64,000 nucleotides of DNA, from positions 14,538 to 78,537 of the forward strand of contig MU004235.1 in NCBI GenBank assembly GCA_010405405.1, written 5' to 3'. Shown piece after piece: positions 48,150 to 58,047 of the stretch. The DNA comes from Microthyrium microscopicum (taxonomy: Eukaryota > Ascomycota > Dothideomycetes > Microthyriales > Microthyriaceae). Position numbers and translations under genes: made by a program. Position 1 is the first letter of the stretch. Each line of letters starts with the position of its first letter. Under the pieces are notes generated by a model. That model did no database searches, had not been told where the DNA came from, and was given only the letters and a program-made list of their open reading frames with translations.

Positions 48150-50565
48150 ATGGCTACAATATCGATAAAAGTGCCTTGCAGCTCCGCCAACATAGGCCCA
48201 GGCTTCGATGTCGTAAGTTTGTCTTCAAGTATTGTCTAAGGCTTCTAGTTGCTCTCTGTCATCGAAAATTTTCCTTTCCATCATGCGTGATGAGAAATGA
48301 AATCGTGATAGATAGCCAACGTCGTTATTGCAACAAGTTTGCCATTTCACTTCTAGCTACCGACTCTAACGAATTTCCATAGATTGGCCTGGCGTTATCG
48401 ATGTACTTGGAGCTGCGCATAACCACCGACCCTTCAAACACAGGCTATGCGCAAAACTGCAAACTCACATATGAAGGCGATCGGGCGGACGAAGTCAGTC
48501 TGGATGCAGACAGTAATTTGATATCGCGCACAACCTTATATGTGCTGAGATGTCATGGTCAACGGTCCTTTCCAGAAGGCACGCATGTGCATATCATCAA
48601 TCCAATCCCTCTAGGGCGAGGATTGGGCTCATCTGGAGCGGCAGTTGTAGGTGGTGTAGCGCTGGCGAATGTGGTTGGAAACCTGGATCTGCCCAAGTCA
48701 AGGATGCTAGATTATTGTCTTATGATTGAACGACATCCGGACAAGTAAGTTTCATTCAAGATGCGCATGTAATGGGAACTGACCAATTGATCAGTGTGGC
48801 TGCTGCGCTGTATGGTGGTTTCGTGGGTACATATCTCAACGACCTCAATGAGGAAGATCTGAGACGGAAAGAGATCCCACTCAGCGAGGTATTGCCAGAG
48901 CCCGCTGGTGGAGTTGATACTGGATTGAAACCTCCTGAGCCACCTATGAATATCGGTCACTATAAAAAGTTCAGATGGGCCAAGGATATCAAGTGCATAG
49001 TCATCATTCCGGATTTCGAAGTCTCTACAGCATCGGCCAGAGAAGTACTACCAACAACATATTCGAGAGCCGATTTAGTGTTCAATATGCAGAGAGTGGC
49101 TCTGCTGGCTACTGCTCTTGGCGATTCACCACCTGATCCGGATATGATATACGAAGCGATGCAAGATAAAGTTCATCAACCATATCGGAAAACACTAATA
49201 CCCGCCTTGCCACAAATCCTCAAATCTATGACACCAAAATCTACTCCAGGTCTCCTAGGCATATGTTTATCAGGAGCTGGCCCAACAAGTAAGTCAACCT
49301 GCCAACCGATCATCCGTCATCAATCTCTAGACTCTTCTTCTAACGCCAGTATAGTTCTCGCCCTCGCCACCCACAACTTTGAAACCATCGCCGAGACAAT
49401 CCTCTCTCACTTCTCCCAAGAAAACATCAAATGCGAATGGAAACTCCTACAACCCGCCGAAGACGGCATGACTGTCACCCGTCCTTCCACCACCACCGCA
49501 CCTGACGCCGCCATGACATATGCATCCGCAGGCGTCTCCATTGACGCTGGCAACCAACTCGTCCAGCGCATCAAAGCTGCTGTCGCCACGACGAAACGAC
49601 CCGGCGCAGATGCTGAGATTGGCGGCTTCGGCGGGGCGCTGGATCTCAAAGCAGCCGGCTACGACGAAGCACCTATATTAGTCCAAGCCATCGATGGCGT
49701 TGGCACGAAACTGAAAATTGCATTCGCCATGAATAAGCATGATACCGTCGGCATAGATCTCGTCGCCATGAACGTCAATGATCTAGTTGTACAAGGTGCT
49801 GAGCCTTTAAGCTTCCTCGACTACTACGCCTGCGGTGCGCTCGACGTCGACACAGCAGCTTCCTTTGTGGAGGGCGTGGCGGAGGGCTGTAGACAAAGCG
49901 GATGTGCACTGGTTGGTGGCGAGACGGCAGAGATGCCGGGCATGTATAGCGAGGGCGAATATGATGCGGGCGGACAAGCGACGGGTGCATTGAGACAGGG
50001 GCAGAAATTGTTGCCTGACAAGGAGAGTATGATGGAAGGCGATATCCTGCTGGGTTTGGCGTCGAACGGGCTGCATTCCAACGGCTTTTCGCTGGTGCGT
50101 AAGATATTGGAGAAAGCCTCCCTAGGCTATCAAGATGCGGCGCCCTGGGACCAGAGTACGTTGGTGGGCACGAGTTTGTTGACGCCGACGCGGATATATG
50201 TCAAGAGCTGTCTGGAAGTTTCGAACAAGGGGTTGGTCAAGGGAATGGCGCATATCACTGGCGGAGGACTATTGGAGAACATCCCGAGAATGTTGCCAAA
50301 GACTTTGGTGGCGGAAGTGGATGTTAGTACGTGGGAAGTACCGCCGGCGATGGAGTGGTTGAGGAAGGCGGGCAATATCTCCGGAACAGAGTTTGCGAGA
50401 GTGTGGAATACGGGTATTGGCATGGTTCTCGTAGTGTCGACAGATAAAGTCGAGGAGACTGTTTCGGTGCTGAGGGCAGCTGGCGAGACGGTCGCGACGA
50501 TGGGTCGATTGACGAAGAAGTCTGGGGAGGACTGCGTATTGACAAAGCTCGAAGTATGGTCGTAG
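48150..50565 (+). CDS. thr1: Homoserine kinase fused to AIR synthetase (PurM-like)
   Basis: Spliced as 48150..48212, 48383..48744, 48795..49288, 49355..50565; 709 residues. Residues 1 to about 347 are a complete GHMP-type homoserine kinase: KVPCSSANIGPGFDV, PLGRGLGSSGAAVVGG (phosphate loop), ERHPDNVAAALYGGFVGTYL across intron 2 and LSGAGPTILALAT across intron 3. It phosphorylates homoserine on the way to threonine. After a Thr/Pro linker, residues about 361-709 are a complete phosphoribosylformylglycinamidine cyclo-ligase: VSIDAGNQLVQRIK, DGVGTKLKIAFAMNKHDTVG, GGETAEMPGMY, SNGLHSNGFSLVRK, ITGGGLLENIPRMLPK. It makes AIR in purine synthesis. In fungi AIRS is normally the C-terminal half of Ade5,7; no GARS half is present here. 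Fusion lies within one exon, without stop or intron at the junction. Intron 3 (66 nt) is itself in frame. Confidence 0.9.
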
Positions 50566-50629
50566 ATGTCTTAGAGGCGTTAGAGGCGGCAGGTCCCACT
50601 GGCTACTTCACCGAATACATTTGTTATCA

Positions 50630-51741
50630 TCATAGTTTAGCCAGCTTCTTCTTCGCCTCCCTCTGTCTCTGCGCGCTCTTCAGCAACGCGTATAGACTTT
50701 GCAATCGTGGCATCTCAACAGCATGCCTCTTCGCAATCCTTACTGGATTTCCCAGTATAACCTCCAACTCCATCGGCCTCCCACTCTCCCAATCAACCAA
50801 CATACTCGGCCTCCCACCCGTATTGCGCTCCGTACTCTTGAGGATAAGCTCCGGCTTCGCCAACTTCTCCGGAAACGGCTTGCCTAGTATCTTCGGCGCC
50901 GCATCAAACACCTCTTCCATACACGCCTTTAGATGCTCCCGCAGATCCGGATCCAACGACATCTCCGAATTGCCTATACCACCCGCTAGGACGGCAGACG
51001 GATTCATCGAAGCATTAATACAGATCTTATGCCACCTTACAATTTGTAAGTCGACTTCAGAATATGCTTCCGCATCTTTGATATCGCCTACGGTCTTCCA
51101 TAAATTTACGAGCGCGTTGACTGCCTCATCGCCTCGTTTGCATAGGGCCAAAGCGGCAGACGTCTTCCCACCAAGCCCATCCGAATACGCACCACAGCTA
51201 ATCCTCGTCCACCGATTCTGCCTCACAGTGCCCTGCGAAATCTGCTCCGCACTGATAATCGTCACTGCGCTCACAATCGGGTTCTTCGGAAACCGTTTTC
51301 TATGCGGTTCTTCCACACCGACGCCGTTCTGTATCAAAACAATCGCACTCTTGCCATCCCCACCTGCTTCTACGAGGGGCGCAATGTCCTCTGAATCATC
51401 AGTCACGTCCGGTAGCGCTTTGGTAGTCACGACTATGTAGTCCCAGCCGCCTTCTGGTGCTTTGGATGCGGCGTCGGCGATGCTGGAGTAGACGGCGGAA
51501 GGAGTGAATGTGTAGTTGCCGAAGGAGTGGGTTTGGAGATGCACGCCAGATGAGGCTATGGCGGTGTAGTTGGAGCGGCAGACGAGGGAAACGTGAATGT
51601 TTTGGGCGGGGGAGTGCAGGCGGGAGGCGTAGAAGCAGCCTACTGCGCCGGCGCCTACGAAGAGGATCTGAATTGGTCTGGTGGATGTCAGTCGTGGTTT
51701 GGAAGATGATAGGGAAGAACTTACTTGGTGGGCGCTGCCAT
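50630..51741 (-). CDS. Ketopantoate reductase family protein (PanE/ApbA)
   Basis: Spliced as complement(50630..51677, 51725..51741), 354 residues. A 17-nt first exon (MAAPTK split codon) is followed by a 47-nt intron with CTGAC branch site and CACCAG acceptor. The NADP-binding Rossmann start is IQILFVGAGAVGCFYASRL. The catalytic Lys region is VRWHKICINASMNPSAVLAG, and the C-terminal helical domain ends with GRPMELEVILGNPVRIAKRH, the family's substrate loop. PanE reduces 2-dehydropantoate to pantoate for CoA synthesis; fungi carry several paralogues, some acting on other 2-oxo acids, so the substrate is not certain. It converges with the homoserine kinase fusion (64 bp between stops). Its promoter side carries a transposon insertion 165 bp upstream. 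Confidence 0.9.
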
Positions 51742-51905
51742 TGTTGGAAGAAGTAGTGTGGTTGTTGAGAGTAAGGGACGTTCAATTGATCATGACTGAA
51801 GGAGAAAGTGTTTATTATGGAGGGTACTAGTATATACAAATGTAAAAACACGAAGTTGAAGATGATAACCGAAGTTGTCCAGCTTCAATGTCGATAGTCG
51901 GAGTA

Positions 51906-51946
51906 ACGTGCCCCACCCCCTTCTGCGCCAACCCACTTCTGCGCCA
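51906..51946 (+). repeat. Left terminal inverted repeat of the pogo-like element
   Basis: Begins ACGTGCCCCACC directly after a TA and carries two tandem copies of the ACCC[A/C]CTTCTGCGCCA motif. It matches the right end with only about two differences. Confidence 0.9.
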
Positions 51947-53696
51947 GACCCATCAAATAATTTAGATCAATTTTAAACCACCATAACTCTCTCAATTTTA
52001 ATTCTTTTAAAATGCGCTTTTAATAGCGAACTCCTAGGATCTAGATAATATAGTAAATATATTTTTAAACTAGGAATACTCATCGTTACGAAATTATGCT
52101 AAGGCATTTAGAATCTCTCGCGATACTCTAAGCCATAGATTAAAAGGAATTAAATTATACTCTATAGCCTATTCTAGTGCCTAAAAATTATCTAAGGTAG
52201 AAGAGGATTAAGTAGTTAAATAGATCCTTTATAAAGAGATTACTAGTAACTCTCCTAGCTATAGTAGAATAAGAGAATTTGCTAAAGGAATTTTATGCCT
52301 TAAGAACCCTAAAATAGATCCTCTACTATTCCTAAGCGTAAACTAGATCTATAGATTTAAACGTTAAAATCCTAACGTTATTTCAATAGAGCGTAAAAAG
52401 ATAGAAAGCTCTTAATTTAACGATTTTAATAAACTAGCTATTAAGGAGTTTTATAATTATTTAAATCGTACAATTATAACTTATTCTATTAAGCTATTAA
52501 ATATCTACAATATAGACAAAACTAGTATATGCCTATTATTAAATAGCAAAGAGATCATTATAGTTAGTAGGCAAACTATTAAATATAAAAAGAACAAGTT
52601 TCTAAATACAAATAATAATTAAGAAAATACTTTAATTCTTAAGATAGTTTCTACGATAGGAACCTATATACCTTTTTTTGCAATCTATAAAGGACTAGCC
52701 GTTCTTAACTACTAGTTTCCTATAAATTGTAAGGAAGAATTAGAATCTACTAGCTATTAATTTGTAGCTATAGTTAACGGCTAGACGTTAAATAAGCTTA
52801 GCGAAGAATAGCTTTAAAAGATCTTTATTCCTTTTACTAAAATACTACTTAATCTACTTATAAATAAGTTAGAATAGTAAATTTTGGTTTATAATAACTA
52901 TAGTAGTTATTATATGCCTAAATTTCGCTATATTTATATTATTAATAATATATAATTAATATATTTACCGCCTTATTTATCTTACAAAACTTAACCTTTG
53001 GACGTTAGTTACTTCTCTCCTTTAAAGCGTAAATTTACTACTATTTTATGCCGTTCTAGACTTAATTTAATATCTACTCCTATTTAGAAGAGAATCTTTA
53101 TTTAGATCTATCTTTAGGCTTACAAATAAGCTTTTACTAAGTTAAATATCTAAAATTCCTTCGCTATAACTAGCATTTATCTATTTAAACTATATTATTT
53201 ATTATCTTACTTTTTAATAACCAAAAATGCTTTAGAGGAAATTCCTATATAAATTACTAAAGCTATTACTTCTTCTACTTTAGTAGAAATTTCGAAATTA
53301 ATTAATGTTTTATTATTAACTCCTTATTTAAAGAGGGTAGTTAAACGAGTAATTCTAAGATAGGCTTCAGAAGCCTTAGTATAATATTTAATTTAATAAT
53401 AAACAATTATTACGCTTTAAGAATAGGTTAAAATATTGTCTATAGTTCTAGAATTACGTAAAAGAAAGAAGAGAGATTATAATACTAAAATAGACGATAA
53501 AGAGAAGATATTTAGAGATTTTATAACGAATAGTTTAGCTTTAGCTTAAAATATACTTAAGCGACTTAAGAAAAAGTAGAGAGAAGGAATTAGTAGCTTA
53601 AAGATTAAGCTTAATTTTGTACTTTAAATGAATTAAAAATATTGTGTTTTGATTGAATTATCTTGCAGTGTTTAATTGCTATTTATCTTGATCTAA

Positions 53697-53737
53697 TGGC
53701 GCAGAAGTGGGTTGGCGCAGAAGTGGGTAGGGCACGT
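53697..53737 (-). repeat. Right terminal inverted repeat of the pogo-like element
   Basis: Reverse-complemented it reads ACGTGCCCTACCCACTTCTG and continues through a second ACCCACTTCTGCGCCA. It is followed by TA. Confidence 0.9.
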
Positions 53738-54053
53738 TAAGCCGGAGGAAACTTTTTGGTGGTTGATCCAAAGATGGTTCCGGTGTACCAAAACTCCAAC
53801 CTCCACAAACTTACAGTCACTTATCCCTAACTTCCCCTCATCATCAATGCCATGTCCATCGATGCAAGAAACAACAATCCGGGATATAATAGAATAGTCA
53901 TCATTTGGAGCTCTGCCACAGCTGGTGTTGGAAGGCTTCACGTGACTGCGCGTTAGCCACATCTCGCGTCCCCGCTCAACCACGTCGCGTCCTTGAATTC
54001 TAGAATTTTGATCCTCATCTTTGTTCTATCACTCTTCATCATCAATTTCAACC

Positions 54054-57000
54054 ATGCCGGGACTCGTCTATCCAGATCGGCGGGGGGGCCGACGGCCGCG
54101 ACCCTCTGAATTGGAAACGGCGGAACCCGAATCGCCAGAACCTGTCACAAATGGTCGCATCTCAAATGGTTCTTCCTCGTCAGAGGTACATGTATGCTCT
54201 TTGCTGATAAACTCAATTACTGACAACGACCTAGTCCTCTATACAATCAGCACCCCCTCGCAACGCGCTTCCCAATGGAATTACTCGCGAAGAGCATCAA
54301 CCCGGCGCTATCGTGCGCATAAAAATGACAAACTTCGTCACATACTCTTCCGCCGAATTCAAATGCGGACCAAGTCTCAACATGATCATCGGCCCTAACG
54401 GCACGGGAAAGAGCACTTTAGTTTGCGCGATCTGCCTTGGATTAGGCTGGCCACCCAGTTGCCTTGGACGCGCCAAAGAAGTCGGTGAATTCGTCAAGCA
54501 TGGCAGTCGCGAGGCTGAGATTGAGGTTGAGCTCAAAGGCCATCCACGAAACATTATAGTCAAACGCATCATCAAGCGCGATGGTAACTCCTCAGTCTGG
54601 GAACTCAATGGGAGCCGCGTGCCACATAAGCAGATCAAAGAGACTATGCAGCGACTTCATATTCAGGTTGACAATCTCTGTCAATTCCTGCCGCAGGACA
54701 AGGTTGTTGAGTTTGCTCAGATGACACCAATTCAACTTCTCGAGCAGACCCAAAAAGCTGTTGCCGATGAAGAAGTCACGCGATGGCATGAGATCTTGAA
54801 AGGCCTTGGTGCGGACAAGAAGGCGTGCATACAAGAAAAAGAATCCAAGACTGAGGAGCTGACTCAGACTACAACTCGCCAAAGTCACCAGCGGGCAGAC
54901 GTTGAACGCATGCAAGAGCGTGAAGCTTATGAGAAGAAGCGAGATTTGCTCGTTAGTTTTCGCCCGATGGTCGCATACTTGGGTAAGCAAGCAGAGTATA
55001 AAGCTGCGAAAGCGGAATGGGTGGCAGGCAAGCAGGATTTTCAAAATTTGTCCGCAGAGTTGGAGCCATCGCGACGCGAAATCGAACAAAAAGAACAATA
55101 TGCGTCCAGTGTGCACTTGGAGTCTCAGCAGCAGCAGGACTTATTCAACCGAGCGAAACGGAGTACCCAAGCTATTGCTAGCGAGATAGCCAAGCTCAAA
55201 ACATCAATCAACGACTGCAACACAAAAATCGATGTTGAGGTGAAAGGACAGGATGGAGCTAAACAGAAGATCGCTCAGCATAGACAAAAACTTACGAGAT
55301 TTGAGCAGCTTGCAACAGAACCAGCTCCAGAGTTTGATTCTGCGGCATTCAATGCTCGAATTCGGGAAGCTGAATCGCAATTGCAGGAGAAGAGAGATGA
55401 AGATAACGATATTAAGCTGGCAGCAGGAGAGAAGGCTAGGCGAACGAAAGAAATGGAACAACGGTATGGGCAAATGGAAGAAGAAGAGAAGGGGATGACA
55501 TCCAACAGCGGTCTCAAGCTGCGTGCCCTCAAGAAACGCTCCAACGACTCTTGGAGAGCCGCACAGTGGCTTGAGCAAAATCAACGCCGATTCAGGGGCG
55601 AAGTTTATGGGCCTTCCATGCTCTCCTGTTCAGTGAAGAATCCCAAGATGGCTAGTGCTTTCGAAAGCTATCTTCAAAGAGGCGATCACCTCGCGTTTAC
55701 TACCACCTGCAAGGAAGATACCGATATCTTGCAGACAGAACTTGTTGGTGCAGGCAAGATGAGTCTTGCTGATATCACAATCCGGCAATGCAACAAGCGT
55801 CTGTCAGATTACCCACGGCCCGCTGTCGATCCTACCGAGCTTAAAGATCTGGGCTTTGAGTCTTGGCTCATTGATGAAGTTGAAGGGCCGGAGCCGGTTC
55901 TGGCGATGCTGTGCGATACCAGAAGAATCAACATGACAGCCATCTCTGCTCGAGAGCATAGCGAAGCCGAGTATGATCGAATTGCAGCCAGTCCAATCAA
56001 TTCCTGGATAGCCAAGGATTCGATATATCAACAAACTCATCGAAGGGAGTACAATCAGTCGGGCACCACTCAAAGATCTGTTGCTCCTGCAACAATATAT
56101 AATCAACAGGGCGTGGATACCGCCGCGCTGAGTGAGCTACAGCGTCGTATGTCAGAGTTGAGAGAAGAAATTGCCGGAATCAAGGCGACTGGGGCATCCG
56201 CTGTAGAGCAACACAAGGTCTTTCTACAGGAAATCGATGAATTGACTGAAGTAGTTGTATGTTTAACGATATTTGTTCGCACCTTGAACCAGCTAACCTT
56301 CTTTAGAAAAATCGGCAGAAAGAGAAAATAGAAGCGCAAACCATCAAGTCCAACTATGATCGGCTTCCTCGCTCAATTGGTAAGAGGATCTTTTCAACAC
56401 CATTGGCTGGTGCTAACCCTGGACAGAAAGCGAGAGGCAGAAAATTGAAGACATACAGAATAAACAGCGAGACCATCGTACTCGTGTTGCCTCCATTGAG
56501 CGTGAAAAGGAGCAGCATGCCTTGAAGCGAGCAGAACATGCTATTCAACTGTCGGTAGGTATTTCACGAGAATTCCACCTGGCTTTTCACTAACACCACT
56601 CAGCTGGCATTATCTCAAGTCAAAGCCACTCTCCGAAGCTCCCTCGATGCTCAGCTTCGCTTCATAGAAGCTGAATCCGACGTCGATTCCTTGAAAGAGC
56701 GCAATCAAGAAGTTGAGCGGCAATTAAGGGTGCTTAGACAGATGGTCAAAGTTCTCGAAGAAACCAAGATCAGACTGCACGCAGAAGCACACGCCTTGAA
56801 ACAAGCTTCGGTCGATGTGTTTGCCTCACTAGAGCAAGAAGAAAAGGAAGTGTACGAGGGCTATGCAGAAAGGACGCAAAACGGCGAGTTCAATAGGGCT
56901 GATCTTGATCGCGAGATCACAACACTAGATCAGCGACTCGAACTTGTTCAGTCTGGCAACCCTCGTATTATCGAGGAATATCACCGAAGAGCCGAGACAA

Positions 57001-57599
57001 TTAAAACGCTCACAGAGTCGATTGAGGAACTCAACAAGAAGGTTCAGATGCTCGACACCAGCATCCAGAAAGTCAGAGAAAAGTGGGAACCAACACTGGA
57101 TGCACTGGTCGCTGATATCAGCACCGCTTTTAGCTACAACTTTGAGCAGATCGGTTGCGCTGGCCAAGTTGACGTCCACAAAGAGGAGGATTTCAGTCAA
57201 TGGGCTATTCGCATCCACGTCAAATTTCGTGAAAATGAAACCCTCTCTGTCCTGGACTCTCATCGCCAATCTGGCGGCGAACGCGCCGTCTCCACCATCT
57301 TCTACCTCATGGCTCTCCAATCAATGGCACGATCACCTTTCAGAGTCGTGGATGAGATCAATCAAGGAATGGATCCACGAAACGAACGCATGGTCCATGG
57401 CCGTATGGTCGATATCGCCTGCTCCGAAAACACCAGCCAGTATTTCCTCATCACACCCAAACTCCTGCCAGGTCTTCAATATCATGAACGCATGGTGATC
57501 CATACCATCTACAGTGGAGAGACCATGCCAGAGGATAACTCAAAGCTAGATATGCGAAAACTGGCTGCTCGAGCTTTGCAGATTCGATTGAAGGCTTAG
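54054..57599 (+). CDS. smc5: Structural maintenance of chromosomes protein 5
   Basis: Spliced as 54054..54185, 54235..56256, 56307..56379, 56427..56554, 56604..57599; 1116 residues, the usual Smc5 length. After a disordered head of about 70 residues (GGRRPRPSELETAEPESPEP) comes VRIKMTNFVTYSSAEFKCGP with Walker A (GPNGTGKST) and the Smc5 landmark NLCQFLPQDKVVEFAQMTP. Long coiled-coil arms flank a hinge near residues 430-600. The C-terminal head has the ABC signature SGGERAVSTIFYLMALQ and Walker B FRVVDEINQGMDPRNERMVH. Smc5 pairs with Smc6 in the nuclear Smc5/6 complex (Nse proteins) for recombination repair and replication-fork stability. All four introns are 47-50 nt with good sites. Divergent from the ketopantoate reductase gene; a pogo-like transposon sits between. 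Confidence 0.95.
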
Positions 57600-58047
57600 T
57601 GGAGTCGTTGATTGCGTTGTGCTTTTACAAATTCACAAATGTACTTATTATGATCACAGTTTATGTGTTAGATGCTTACCATGCCAACCACTTTCAAAAA
57701 GATTTTGCTACTATCCACTAGTACTTACTGATAGGTACCCCAGATTTTGCTAACCCCACACGTTCCATCGGCATATTTTTCTTCGACAAGCCCGACTTTA
57801 GCTTACCCCTGGACATGATGCTGGCGATCTACTTCGTGGTGTTGCGGGGCTGGCAGGACGACCAATGAGACGCGCACCACCTGCCGCTTTCGCAAGCCCG
57901 AGGTTAATTACTGCTTTCTAGTGAGAAGTGTAGGATTGTATTATAGTCTGGTACTCTGCTTCTAGTTGTGCTACGCTTTGCTGTTGGAGGAGTGCTTTGG
58001 TTGTTGATTGCACATTCAGGCTATCGAAAGCGTCGTTGTCTACAAGT
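57600..58047. other. Intergenic, nothing seen
   Basis: Between SMC5 and the acyl-CoA synthetase, both plus strand. No gene or repeat recognised. Confidence 0.5.

Larger units (their letters stand above)
51906..53737 (+). mobile_element. Tc1/mariner-superfamily (pogo/Fot1-like) DNA transposon, RIP-degraded
   Basis: 1832 bp flanked by TA target duplications (51904-51905 and 53738-53739). The 41-bp terminal inverted repeats (51906-51946, 53697-53737) each contain the 16-mer ACCCACTTCTGCGCCA twice in tandem. The interior is very AT-rich with stops in all frames, yet pogo landmarks are legible in order on the plus strand: the first catalytic region (IYNIDKTSICLL, near 52505-52540), the DGHSSH-equivalent (VYNNYSSYYMP, near 52887-52920) and the PPHTSH-LQPLDV equivalent (YLPPYLSYKT, near 52960-53015). 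A DDE transposase with N-terminal CENP-B-type HTH (about 52200-52450) is implied. It cannot be active. The TIRs keep GC-rich sequence although the interior is heavily mutated. Confidence 0.85.
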
